A stretch of 57,329 nt of DNA, taken from contig JBMORL010000114.1 of assembly GCA_049322335.1 (NCBI GenBank), positions 1 to 57,329 on the forward strand, written 5' to 3'. Below, one piece after another: positions 24,938-32,888 of this stretch. The stretch comes from JBMORL01 sp049322335 (lineage in GTDB: Bacteria > Bacteroidota > Bacteroidia > Flavobacteriales_D > UBA2798). The notes under the pieces were generated by a model. That model had not been told where the DNA came from and made no database searches. It saw only the letters and a list, made by a program, of their open reading frames with translations. Positions within the stretch are counted from its first letter, which is position 1, and each line of letters begins with the position of its first letter. A program made the translations under genes and the position numbers.

Positions 24938-25882
24938 TCATGGCTTTTCCTTCATCACTTTATCCACTGAGTCTTCAGCGGAAGTAGACCAAAAAAACAA
25001 ATTCCTGTCGTCTCCAGCTGAAACAAGCAGATCTTTATAACCTGAAAAATAAACCTTGTTTACAGAATGCCCGTGTCCGTTATATTGTTTTTTGTCGATG
25101 CGGGTGATTAACTGGAAAGAATGGCTGTCCCACATTTTAATGGTTTTATCACGGCTGGCGGTGAAAAAAACCTGTTTTGTTTCGTTTTCAGCAATGGAAT
25201 AAATGGCAAAATTGTGTGCAGGAATACTTTTTAGTAGTATATAATCGTTTTCTGCATCATAACTATTGAGATGTGCGTCCTTTCCACCTGTAAGAAGGTA
25301 TTTGCCTTTGCAGATGTATTTTACACTGTTTACACTCATGGAATGGCCGGAGAGGCGGTGCTTTTCATTAAAATACGAGGTATCAAAAACACGTATCGCT
25401 CCATCTCCGCAGGCAACAGCAATTTCATTTCCCGAAGGATGAATATCCATTTGTCTTATTTTTTCATTACAAAGCGGAAGAGTGAGAAGAAGTTTTAAAT
25501 CCGCGGCTTCCCACACACAAAAATTTCCTGAACCATCACAGGTAAACAACAGGTTTTTGGCGGGTAAATATTTAATATCATAAACAGCAGAAGAATGATG
25601 ACGGATATGCCTTGTTTCTTTTTTCTCTTTCAGGTCAACCACATGCAACGAACCGTTGGAAAGCCCGATAAACAGCAATCCCTTTTCCGTTATATGACAA
25701 AGTGAATAAACAGGCGCATCGGTTTTTACCGAAAATTTTTCAGGGGCGAATGTATCGAGATTCCATTCGGCCACTATTTTATCGGCACCGGCAGAAAAAA
25801 CGGTATGAGAGAAATTCCCTCTTTCCAGCGCATACACCGCTCCCGGATGCCCCGAAACCTCCGCTTTTTTGATGATTGACAT
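24938..25882 (-). CDS. WD40-repeat protein
   Basis: A 314-residue cytosolic beta-propeller. Repeat ends with the W/F-D or W-x signature are visible: GADKIVAEWN, CDGSGNFCVWEA, GDGAIRVFDTS, GGKDAHLNSYDAE, SRDKTIKMWDSH and GDDRNLFFWS, each preceded by the GH-type start (HPGAVYAL, HHSSAVYDIKYL, LSGHSMSVNSVKY, GHGHSVNKVYF). That predicts seven blades of about 40 residues. There is no signal peptide. WD40 propellers are protein-interaction platforms; the partner is unknown. It is a bacteroidal family often annotated simply as WD40 repeat domain-containing protein. It is followed on the same strand by nothing within 28 nt. Confidence 0.85.
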   Translation of the reverse strand: MSIIKKAEVSGHPGAVYALERGNFSHTVFSAGADKIVAEWNLDTFAPEKFSVKTDAPVYSLCHITEKGLLFIGLSNGSLHVVDLKEKKETRHIRHHSSAVYDIKYLPAKNLLFTCDGSGNFCVWEAADLKLLLTLPLCNEKIRQMDIHPSGNEIAVACGDGAIRVFDTSYFNEKHRLSGHSMSVNSVKYICKGKYLLTGGKDAHLNSYDAENDYILLKSIPAHNFAIYSIAENETKQVFFTASRDKTIKMWDSHSFQLITRIDKKQYNGHGHSVNKVYFSGYKDLLVSAGDDRNLFFWSTSAEDSVDKVMKEKP

Positions 25883-25964
25883 ATATCAAAGATAGAAAGA
25901 TGAAAGATATCAGATACGAAGATGTTAGACCAAAGACTGCAGGCTGCCAACTGAAAAATGACTA

Positions 25965-26324
25965 CTAACCAAAAACAAAACTCACCCACTCCAGTTGTTC
26001 GATGATTTCACGGCCGTTTCGCAAAGATTCGAGGCGGATAAGGTCTTCATTTTCCCTGTCAAACAGGAAGAACGTACCAAGCTTTTCATCCCTTACAACC
26101 TCACAGGTAATCGTGTTTTCTCCCTCCCTGTAATTGATAATATCATTGCTGAAAAGCATACGGTTATTACGATCGCGGGTGCCGGTAAAATAATCTTCAT
26201 TTTCATAGGGAATATCGTTCCCGTTCCAGCTATAAAGGTCGGCTGAAAAAAACCGGAAATTCCCTTCCCTTCTCCGGTAACCCACAATGCGGTTGCCTCT
26301 CCTTAATCGCACCAGTTCGTTCAT
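25965..26324 (-). CDS. Hypothetical protein, weakly YopX-like
   Basis: A 119-residue soluble protein, starting at the ATG at 26324 rather than an in-frame TTG three codons upstream. It is rich in Arg, Asn and aromatic residues (LVRLRRGNRIVGYRRREG). The middle segment DYFTGTRDRNNRMLFSNDII resembles the T-G-x-x-D-x-x-G-x-x-(I/L)-x-x-x-D-I-(I/V) core of YopX-type small beta-barrel proteins, followed by NTITCEVVRDEKLGTFFL. That resemblance is short and not decisive. Function is unknown. It lies between the WD40 gene and the divergent htpG. Confidence 0.45.
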   Translation of the reverse strand: MNELVRLRRGNRIVGYRRREGNFRFFSADLYSWNGNDIPYENEDYFTGTRDRNNRMLFSNDIINYREGENTITCEVVRDEKLGTFFLFDRENEDLIRLESLRNGREIIEQLEWVSFVFG

Positions 26325-26399
26325 AGCTTTCAAAAATAATCACCATAACGACATTTTGGCATTTTTATTTTGCTGGCATTGGATTTGAGATTTGTAATT

Positions 26400-26430
26400 A
26401 ACTTTCTCAACTTTTTAACTTTCTCAACTA
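26400..26430 (+). repeat. CAACTTTCT-type tract in front of htpG
   Basis: The sequence just before the htpG start reads AACTTTCTCAACTTTTT then AACTTTCTCAACTACC. It is the same motif as the (CAACTTTCT)6 array in the yajQ leader at 45486, here only two imperfect copies. It ends 8 nt before the ATG. Confidence 0.6.
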
Positions 26431-26437
26431 CCTAACT

Positions 26438-28276
26438 ATGAGTACCGGAAAAATAAACGTACAGACCGAAAACATTTTCCCCATTATTAAAAAGTTTTTG
26501 TATTCCGATCACGAAATCTTTTTACGGGAACTGGTGGCCAATGCCGTAGACGCTACCCAAAAACTAAAAACCCTCGCCTCACTGGGAGAATTTAAGGGTG
26601 ATTTGGGTTCCGCCACCATTAAGGTAGAAGTGGATAAAGAAGCCAAAACCATCACCATCCGCGACCGGGGAATAGGAATGAGCCGGAACGAAGTGGAAAA
26701 ATACATCAACCAGGTAGCTTTTTCGGGTGCCGAAGAGTTTGTAAACAAATACCAAGACAAGGCCCAGGGTATCATCGGCCATTTCGGACTGGGTTTTTAT
26801 TCGGCTTTTATGGTGGCTAAAAAAGTAGAAATTTTCACCCGTTCGCATGTGGAAAATGAGCCGGCTGTAAAATGGGAATGTGAAGGAAATCCCGATTACA
26901 CGATCAGCGAATGTGACAAAACTGACAGGGGAACTGACATTGTGTTACATATTGCAGAAGACTCGGAAGAATTTCTGGAAGAAAGCCGGATATCGGGAAT
27001 ACTGAAAAAATATTGCAAATTCCTTCCCGTAGAAATTGCCTTTGGAAAGAAAAAAGAAGGAGAAACAGAAACCGATAACATCATCAACAATCCCGCACCG
27101 GCATGGACCAAGGCACCTGCTTCACTGAAAGAAGAAGATTACAAAAATTTTTACCGCGAATTATACCCGTTTGCTGAAGAACCTCTTTTCTATATTCACC
27201 TGAATGTGGATTACCCGTTTAATCTTACCGGGATTTTGTATTTTCCCAAACTGAAAAATAATTTTGAAGTTCAGAAAAATAAAATTCAACTCTACTGCAA
27301 TCAGGTATTTGTCACCGACCAGGTAGAAGGTGTGGTTCCTGAATTTTTAATGCTGCTTCACGGTGTCCTCGACTCTCCCGATATTCCGCTGAACGTCTCC
27401 AGGTCGTATTTACAAAGCGATGCCAGCGTAAAAAAAATCTCCGCACATATCTCGAAAAAAGTAGCCGACAAGCTGGAAGAAATGTTTAAAAACGATCGTG
27501 AAGATTTTGAAAAAAAATGGGACGATATACAGGTATTCATTCAATACGGAATGCTTACCGATGAAAAATTCTTTGAGCGTTCGCAAAAATTCACCCTGGT
27601 GAAAAATACAGATGGGAAATATTTCACGCTGGATGAATACACAGAAAAAATAAAACCGCTGCAAACCGACAAAAACAATCGTATCGTTTATCTTTATGCT
27701 TCAGACGCAAAAGGCCAGCACGCCTTTATTGAAAGCGCCAGAAACCGGGAATATGATGTTTTGGTAATAGACGGCCCGCTGGCTCCGCATTTTATTTCGA
27801 AACTCGAAACTAAACTAACGGATTCCTCCTTCGTGCGCGTGGATGCTGATACGATAGATAAACTTATTCAGAAAGATGAACCTCTTCCCTCAAAACTCAG
27901 CGAAAAAGAACAGGAAGAACTGAAACCCGTTTTCGAAAAATGGGTGGACAAGGAAAAATATTCTGTGCAGTTTGAAAGTATGAGTGAAAAAGACAGCCCG
28001 GTAATCATCACGCAGACCGAGTTTATGCGCAGAATGAAAGAACAGGAAATGCTGGGTGGCGGAGGATTTTACGGCACTCTGCCCGAAATGTACTCGCTGG
28101 TGGTGAACAGTAACCACCCGCTGGTTGGAAAAATGGTAAATGAAAAAAATGAAGCAAAAAAAGAAACGGTCTCCAAACAAATGATCGACCTCGCCATGCT
28201 TTCACAGGGATTGCTGAAAGGAGAAGAACTGACAAAATTTATAAAACGTTCTGTTGATTTATTGGAAAAGGAATAG
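26438..28276 (+). CDS. htpG: Chaperone HtpG (Hsp90 family)
   Basis: A 612-residue cytosolic ATP-dependent chaperone. The N-terminal GHKL ATPase is evident from LRELVANAVDA, TIRDRGIGMSRNEV, FSGAEEF and IIGHFGLGFYSAFMVA. The middle domain carries LPVEIAFG and FDSP-like (LDSPDIPLNVSRSYLQ) motifs. The C-terminal dimerisation domain is present (EMYSLVVNSNHPLV). Length is close to that of E. coli HtpG (624 aa), so no part is missing. ATG start, with no strong Shine-Dalgarno sequence. A long inverted repeat (28291-28408) follows and may terminate transcription. Confidence 0.95.
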   Translation: MSTGKINVQTENIFPIIKKFLYSDHEIFLRELVANAVDATQKLKTLASLGEFKGDLGSATIKVEVDKEAKTITIRDRGIGMSRNEVEKYINQVAFSGAEEFVNKYQDKAQGIIGHFGLGFYSAFMVAKKVEIFTRSHVENEPAVKWECEGNPDYTISECDKTDRGTDIVLHIAEDSEEFLEESRISGILKKYCKFLPVEIAFGKKKEGETETDNIINNPAPAWTKAPASLKEEDYKNFYRELYPFAEEPLFYIHLNVDYPFNLTGILYFPKLKNNFEVQKNKIQLYCNQVFVTDQVEGVVPEFLMLLHGVLDSPDIPLNVSRSYLQSDASVKKISAHISKKVADKLEEMFKNDREDFEKKWDDIQVFIQYGMLTDEKFFERSQKFTLVKNTDGKYFTLDEYTEKIKPLQTDKNNRIVYLYASDAKGQHAFIESARNREYDVLVIDGPLAPHFISKLETKLTDSSFVRVDADTIDKLIQKDEPLPSKLSEKEQEELKPVFEKWVDKEKYSVQFESMSEKDSPVIITQTEFMRRMKEQEMLGGGGFYGTLPEMYSLVVNSNHPLVGKMVNEKNEAKKETVSKQMIDLAMLSQGLLKGEELTKFIKRSVDLLEKE

Positions 28277-28290
28277 TGATTCCGGATTGT

Positions 28291-28408
28291 TCTCGATACG
28301 CTGCGTTAAATGCACACAGCTACTCGAACTGACATAAACTATTCTATGAAACCTGAAAAATGATTGTCAGGTCGAGTAAGCCTGTGCAACCAACAGGCTG
28401 TATCGAGA
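28291..28408. repeat. Nested inverted-repeat element between htpG and a hypothetical gene
   Basis: Outer arms TCTCGATAC (28291-28299) and GTATCGAGA (28400-28408) are perfect. Inner arms TACTCGAACTGACA (28321-28334) and TGTCAGGTCGAGTA (28365-28378) have one mismatch. It sits between convergent genes, so it may act as a bidirectional terminator. The TCTCGATAC...ACTCGAACTGACA layout looks like a dispersed intergenic repeat of Bacteroidota genomes. Confidence 0.75.
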
Positions 28409-28420
28409 CCCGTACGCTAA

Positions 28421-28849
28421 CTAAATGTCCGTTCTTTCCACAATCATACGATTGCCGGCCTGGGAGAATTTCCAGGATTTATCAAAAATTTGCCCGAGAT
28501 AGCGGTTATAGAGTTGAAGGCGTTTGGTGGCCTGGTCGGCAGTTTCATTGGCTTTGGGTTCACCGGTAAATTCCACGAGGCGGAGATTGGGGTGTTCAAC
28601 CATATAATTGCGAACGATCTTTACAATAGTGGCCATCACACGATACACTTCACCTTTATTGGTAACAGCATATTCCTCTCCCCCGAATTCATCGTTCAGT
28701 ACGCCAAAAGCTACGGTAGCATGCAAAAGATTATCCTTTTTACGGGCAAAACGAACCTCGTATTCGAGTCCGGAGTCGGTATTAAAGAGGTAAACGCTTC
28801 CCGAGCTGATAGCCGGTGGGATAATTTTGTATGGTTCGATTCCGCTCAT
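28421..28849 (-). CDS. Conserved hypothetical protein
   Basis: A 142-residue soluble alpha/beta protein. The ATG at 28849 (MSGIEPYKII) is chosen; the frame stays open to 28906 but would then overlap the start of the divergent gene at 28900. Visible are a strand-rich first half (SVYLFNTDSGLEYEVRFARKKDNL, LHATVAFGVLNDEFGGEEYAV) and a helical second half (VYRVMATIVKIVRNYMVEHP, then ADQATKRLQLYNRYLGQIFD). There is no signal peptide. The family is not recognised. It resembles small proteins seen next to phage or housekeeping genes, but nothing here decides a role. Confidence 0.5.
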   Translation of the reverse strand: MSGIEPYKIIPPAISSGSVYLFNTDSGLEYEVRFARKKDNLLHATVAFGVLNDEFGGEEYAVTNKGEVYRVMATIVKIVRNYMVEHPNLRLVEFTGEPKANETADQATKRLQLYNRYLGQIFDKSWKFSQAGNRMIVERTDI

Positions 28850-28870
28850 TTCTTGAAGGTCTAAAAATAG

Positions 28871-28878
28871 TACTTTTG
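28871..28878 (+). promoter_or_regulatory. Putative -7 promoter box (TACTTTTG) of the TerB/DnaJ gene
   Basis: An exact TAnnTTTG match ends 21 nt before the ATG. A TTG at 28853-28855 lies 15 nt upstream, somewhat closer than the usual 17-21. Confidence 0.45.
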
Positions 28879-28899
28879 AACTAAACACACCGCGAATAA

Positions 28900-29643
28900 A
28901 TGGCAAAATATGGTAAATGGATAGGCGGAGGCCTGGGTTGGATACTGGGAGGCGGCAGTCCCATTGGCGCCATTCTTGGATTTGCCGTAGGTTCTATGTT
29001 TGACGCCTCTGCTATTAACGTACAAAAAGGTGTAAACCGTGAGTATTACCGCCACCATACCGGCCCCGGTGATTTTGCCGCTTCACTGCTGGTGCTAACG
29101 GCCGTGGTGATGAAAGCTGACGGAAAGATAATGCGCTCGGAACTCGATTATGTGAAAAATTTTTTCCAGCGTCAATTCGGACCCCAAATAGCTGCACAGC
29201 AAATACACGCTCTCCAGCAGATACTGAAACAGGATATACCGGTAAAAAAAGTATGTGATGAGATCCGTTATTACATGGAACATCCTTTACGGCTTCAGCT
29301 CATCCACTTCTTATTCGGAATTGCAGCCGCTGACGGGAAAGTAGACCGCACAGAAGTTCAGGTAATTGCCGAAATTGCTAACTACCTGGGCATTAGTGAA
29401 AAGGATTTTGAGTCGCTGAAAGCAATGTTTTATAAAGACACCGGAAGCGCCTACAAGATATTGGAAATAGAAAAAGATGCTTCTGATGAAGAGGTAAAAA
29501 AAGCCTATAGAAAAATGGCGGTGAAATACCATCCTGATAAAGTTTCTTCCTTGGGAGAAGAATACCAAAAATCGGCCAAAGAAAAATTCCAGAAAGTTCA
29601 GGAAGCGTATGAAGCGATAAAAAAAGAAAGAGGAATGAGTTGA
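28900..29643 (+). CDS. DjlA-like TerB plus J-domain co-chaperone
   Basis: A 247-residue protein with a glycine-rich N-terminal membrane segment (GKWIGGGLGWILGGGSPIGAILGFAVGSMF split by small residues), a TerB-like helical domain (about 60-170; LLVLTAVVMKADGKIMRSELD and the second half IAAADGKVDRTE with its acidic metal-binding pattern) and a C-terminal J domain (about 183-245) with the essential HPD in KYHPDKV. This is the DjlA plan: a membrane-anchored co-chaperone that stimulates DnaK ATPase in the cytosol. No dnaK is nearby. The position, about 620 nt downstream of htpG but convergent-separated, makes a shared operon impossible. Confidence 0.88.
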   Translation: MAKYGKWIGGGLGWILGGGSPIGAILGFAVGSMFDASAINVQKGVNREYYRHHTGPGDFAASLLVLTAVVMKADGKIMRSELDYVKNFFQRQFGPQIAAQQIHALQQILKQDIPVKKVCDEIRYYMEHPLRLQLIHFLFGIAAADGKVDRTEVQVIAEIANYLGISEKDFESLKAMFYKDTGSAYKILEIEKDASDEEVKKAYRKMAVKYHPDKVSSLGEEYQKSAKEKFQKVQEAYEAIKKERGMS

Positions 29644-29861
29644 TTTGGAAAAAGCCATGAGGCAAGAGCCATGAGTGATGAGGGAAATGATGAATTGCGA
29701 ATTACGAATACCTGCCTGCCATTGCCCGGCCAATAGAACGACAGTCAGGCATGAATGAAGTGTTTTGAAGTGAAATGCAGCAGGGCCAGTCGCGACTGAC
29801 CTTGTTTTTTGGATAAGAGAAATTTTTAAATGATATATACGAATAAGATTCATTTTTAATA

Positions 29862-30401
29862 ATGACCAAACAACAACAAATCAATCAACAATTAACCGCA
29901 GAACTGAACAGCAGTGATGAACTGGTTGTAAAAGAAGCCCTGCAAAAAATCCGGGCGGTGGGGTCGGCAGAACTGATTCCCGAAATTCTCAGAAAATGGT
30001 TTCGTTCATCGGGAGAAACAGAAGCTGATATAACGGATATGCTATATACGTTAAAGGATAAAAATACGATTTCATTTCTCGTTGAAGCATTGGAGAAAAA
30101 AGAATTCAGTAATTCCCGCGACCGGATTATCGCTATTTTCTGGAATGCAGGACTGGAACCCAAAGAACATTTATCTGTATTCGTGAAAATTGCCACCGAA
30201 GGCAACTACATGGAATGCCTCGAATGTCTTACACTGATTGAAAATATGGAACCCCCGTTTCCCGAAGAACAATTACTGGAATCAATGCTCATTCTTAAAA
30301 CGTATTTCGGTGAAGACAAAAACCGTTCGCACGAAAAATTCGAATTGATACGAACCATCGCCACTATCGTTGCTCATACAGATGACTGGCAGGTGGAGTG
30401 A
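29862..30401 (+). CDS. Hypothetical HEAT-like helical protein
   Basis: A 179-residue soluble, acidic, all-helical protein. Helix pairs of about 30 residues (VVKEALQKIRAVGSAELIPEILRKWF, ITDMLYTLKDKNTISFLVEALE, RDRIIAIFWNAGLEPKEHLSVFVKIA, YMECLECLTLIENMEPPFPEEQL) suggest HEAT/armadillo-like repeats, a scaffold fold. It has no signal peptide or membrane helix. ATG start. The specific function is unknown. The 218-nt gap before it contains an imperfect inverted sequence around GCCTGCC / GTCAGGC (29713-29749). Confidence 0.55.
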   Translation: MTKQQQINQQLTAELNSSDELVVKEALQKIRAVGSAELIPEILRKWFRSSGETEADITDMLYTLKDKNTISFLVEALEKKEFSNSRDRIIAIFWNAGLEPKEHLSVFVKIATEGNYMECLECLTLIENMEPPFPEEQLLESMLILKTYFGEDKNRSHEKFELIRTIATIVAHTDDWQVE

Positions 30402-30534
30402 GTGGTTTATTATTTTAGGTTTTATGTTTTGAAGTCAGATCAGTGATTAGTAAGAGTTAGGTATATTGACTGAAAGTGAAAATTAAATATGGTGAACAAG
30501 GATGAAGTCTGTTTGGTAAAAATTCTATTCATAG

Positions 30535-30600
30535 GTCTGCGCCAATCAGCGAAATCTGCGGGAAAAAATCACGAATACCGGTTTCCTGCAGATTAACGCA
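30535..30600. repeat. Inverted repeat AATCTGCGGGAAA / TTTCCTGCAGATT
   Basis: Arms at 30553-30565 and 30582-30594 match at 12 of 13 positions around a 16-nt loop and are bordered by CTGCG and CGCAG. It lies between convergent genes. The AATCTGCGGGAAA text looks like a dispersed bacteroidal intergenic repeat. Confidence 0.65.
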
Positions 30601-30637
30601 GAAAGAAAAAATATAAATTCTTTTTTGCAAAAGTATA

Positions 30638-31516
30638 TCAATACTCAAAACTCACCTGTGGAAAAACGATTTTTCCTTTCCATGCGGTGCCTTTTATGCC
30701 TGCAACTTCATCTTCATTATAAAACACCGACTGAAAATGCCAGGTACCTTTTTCTTTATCACGCAAAAAGCAGTTTAATATTCCCGAAGCTACGAGATAT
30801 ACCGTTTTTCCGGGAGGAACAGCTACAAAATCGGATTTCAAAGGTTCAGGCCAGCCCGGTTCACCGCCCAGACGGCAATAACTTTCAATCTCCATCATAT
30901 CCAAATTCGTTCCCGAAGGCGTGGTGATAGTGGCCTGAATACGCTGTTGCGGTTTTTCACGAATGCGGTAATGTGTGTTTATGTATAACGTGGAATCCGA
31001 ATTGTTTTTCAAACACAAATAAAAAAAACGATAGAATTTATTTGCACCAAGAGAATCAATGATTACCGAACCCGACATGCCATTTACATTTTCTGTCCAC
31101 GAACGGTTATTGAGCAAAACGAGTTTTTCTTCTATCCACTTTTCCCATTTTATTTCATAATACACATTAGCTTGACGCAACTCGTATCTTCCGCTGGCGT
31201 TTTTATGGGTAAGTATCCACATCCCTTCCTGCCCGTTGGCATACCAATAGGTGGGCGGTTCTTCCTGTTTGGTGTTTTGCTTTCTCTCCTGCCGGTCGGA
31301 AAACTGAACTTTGACTTTTGTAATTTTTTCTTCCCCTTTAATTACCCGGGTAATTTTTATGATTCCTAACCCTTCTTTCAGATTTTCCACCTGCATTTTT
31401 CCAGTTACAATGTATTCCGCCTTATCCAAAGCGGTAAGCGTTCCCCAATCGGGCGATTGGGAAAAAACCACCACCGGAAAGAAAAATAAAATCAATTGCG
31501 CTATGCTTTTCTTCAT
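30638..31516 (-). CDS. Secreted hypothetical protein with netrin-like N-terminal plan
   Basis: A 292-residue protein with a signal peptide (MKKSIAQLILFFFPVVVFSQ). The segment ALDKAEYIVTGKMQVENL ... IIKITRVIKGEEKITKVKVQF ... YANGQEGMWILT has the strand order of OB-fold/NTR-like domains found in exported bacteroidal proteins (a leading A-x-x-I/V-V-x-G, then a V-x-K-G turn, then a G-x-x-W/G-I-L strand). The second half is beta-rich with two cysteines near the end. I cannot give a function. ATG start; its 3' end faces the previous gene. Confidence 0.5.
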   Translation of the reverse strand: MKKSIAQLILFFFPVVVFSQSPDWGTLTALDKAEYIVTGKMQVENLKEGLGIIKITRVIKGEEKITKVKVQFSDRQERKQNTKQEEPPTYWYANGQEGMWILTHKNASGRYELRQANVYYEIKWEKWIEEKLVLLNNRSWTENVNGMSGSVIIDSLGANKFYRFFYLCLKNNSDSTLYINTHYRIREKPQQRIQATITTPSGTNLDMMEIESYCRLGGEPGWPEPLKSDFVAVPPGKTVYLVASGILNCFLRDKEKGTWHFQSVFYNEDEVAGIKGTAWKGKIVFPQVSFEY

Positions 31517-31858
31517 GTTTAAAAACTGTCCAATTATTGTACCACTATCCTGTACACTCTTCTTTGTTTACGGTTGATTATGCAGTCAATACTACAGAAA
31601 TCCTTTACGTTACTTTTCCTGCCCGCTAATTACATCTGCCCGGCCTTTATTATACCGGGGGTTCATTGCCTGTAACCGGTCTGAACTTCACGTTTCAGGG
31701 TAAAACGCGGGGAATGAAGTGGCTATAAAGTAAAAACAGTTGCTGTTTTATTTGCAGGGTGAACATTTTTATCCTTCATTTGTTGATGAAAATATGGCAA
31801 AAGAAATACTATTTTTATGCCATAAATAATCAATCAATAACCTTTAAAAAATAAAAAG
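31517..31858. other. Intergenic region upstream of the peroxiredoxin gene
   Basis: 342 nt between divergent genes. It contains a short hairpin CCCGG-N11-CCGGG near 31640-31662 and a perfect 7-bp stem AAAACAG / CTGTTTT (31733-31739 and 31743-31749, 3-nt loop), 110 nt before the peroxiredoxin ATG. The stem could be an operator or attenuator. No TAnnTTTG box and no coding frame was seen. Confidence 0.5.
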
Positions 31859-32491
31859 ATGTCAGTTTTAGTAGGAAAAAAAGCTCCTTCGTTCAAAGCC
31901 AAAGCGGTGGTTGACGGAGGTAAAGTAGTGGATGATTTTTCACTCGATCAATACCTCGGAAAAAAACACGTAGTGTTCTTTTTCTATCCCAAAGATTTCA
32001 CTTTTGTATGTCCCACCGAATTACACGCCTTCCAAAACCAGCTGGCCGAATTTGAAAAGCGCAATGTGGCGCTGGTAGCCTGTTCTACCGATACGGAAGA
32101 GTCGCACTGGGGTTGGCTGCAGATGCCAAAAGAAAACGGTGGAATAAAAGGAATCACCTATCCCATTGTTGCCGATACCAACAAAACCATCAGCGATGCC
32201 TATGGTGTGCTGGATGGCGAATATGATTATGATGAAGAAGGAAACCTGGTAGCTTCAGCACAAATGATTGCCTACCGCGGATTATTCCTTATCAACAAAA
32301 AGGGAATCGTGATGCACCAGGTGGTAAATTTCTTTCCATTGGGAAGAAGTGTGAGTGAAACATTAAGGATGGTAGACGCTCTCCAGTTTAATGAAGAAAA
32401 CGGTGAAGTTTGTCCGGCCGACTGGCATAAAGGGTCGGAAGGAATGAAAGGATCTCACGATGGCGTGGCAAAATACCTGGCTACACATTAA
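31859..32491 (+). CDS. 2-Cys peroxiredoxin (AhpC/Tsa family)
   Basis: A 210-residue cytosolic peroxidase that reduces H2O2 and organic hydroperoxides. The peroxidatic cysteine is C51 in FTFVCPTELHAF, and the resolving cysteine is in GEVCPADW near residue 185. Intermediate motifs (VALVACSTDTEESHWGW, YPIVADTNKTISDAYGVL, AYRGLFLINKKGIV) fit typical 2-Cys Prx. Reduction would be by AhpF or by thioredoxin through TrxB (23197). The 342-nt upstream gap is long for this genome, which suggests regulation; an AAAACAG/CTGTTTT stem lies there. A strong terminator follows. Confidence 0.92.
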   Translation: MSVLVGKKAPSFKAKAVVDGGKVVDDFSLDQYLGKKHVVFFFYPKDFTFVCPTELHAFQNQLAEFEKRNVALVACSTDTEESHWGWLQMPKENGGIKGITYPIVADTNKTISDAYGVLDGEYDYDEEGNLVASAQMIAYRGLFLINKKGIVMHQVVNFFPLGRSVSETLRMVDALQFNEENGEVCPADWHKGSEGMKGSHDGVAKYLATH

Positions 32492-32522
32492 TTTTTTCAG
32501 GTTTTACGGTTAATAGTTTAAG

Positions 32523-32553
32523 ATCCCCTCTGTGAAAATGGAGGGGATTTTTT
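32523..32553 (+). terminator. Rho-independent terminator after the peroxiredoxin gene
   Basis: Perfect 8-bp stem ATCCCCTC / GAGGGGAT (32523-32530 and 32541-32548) with a 10-nt loop, followed by a T-run to 32553. Confidence 0.85.
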
Positions 32554-32660
32554 ATCGCAAATGTTTTTATCCCGGCAACATCTCCTTTGAGTTAAGAAAA
32601 TTGCACAAATGATTTAAGAGGCCTGCACTATTCACATATTTTTATTTACTTTGAATCAAT

Positions 32661-32888
32661 ATGCAGGTTAAAGTCGCCATAATTCTTATTTTTATTACCG
32701 GCAGCGTGGTGCTGATCGGTGCTTTAACCAACTGGAAAGTGATGTTCGACAACAAAAAGGCGAATTTCTTTACCAGCCGTTTCGGAAAAAATGCTGACAG
32801 GATTGCTTATGCTATTATCGGAATTTTAATAATTTTAATGGGCGTTTATGCCGTTTACTCCGGAAAAATGGACGCAAAAGTTGAATGA
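32661..32888 (+). CDS. Small two-helix membrane protein, Imm17-like
   Basis: A 75-residue protein with two membrane helices (residues about 4-24, VAIILIFITGSVVLIGALTN, and about 49-66, AYAIIGILIILMGVYAV) joined by a basic loop WKVMFDNKKANFFTSRFGKN. The loop-helix pattern W-x(2)-F-x-N-x-K-x-x-F-x(4)-F-G-x-x-x-x-R-x-x-Y-x-x-I-G resembles Imm17-family immunity proteins of polymorphic toxin systems. Similar small membrane proteins are also common without any toxin, so immunity is only a suggestion. It overlaps the NlpC/P60 gene by 4 nt (ATGA), indicating coupled translation. Confidence 0.55.
   Translation: MQVKVAIILIFITGSVVLIGALTNWKVMFDNKKANFFTSRFGKNADRIAYAIIGILIILMGVYAVYSGKMDAKVE

Noticed and set aside
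29311..29853. 180-codon minus-strand frame over the J-domain gene
   Set aside because: It overlaps the J-domain coding region and continues into non-coding DNA; composition (Phe/Ser/His-rich) is that of a complement frame.
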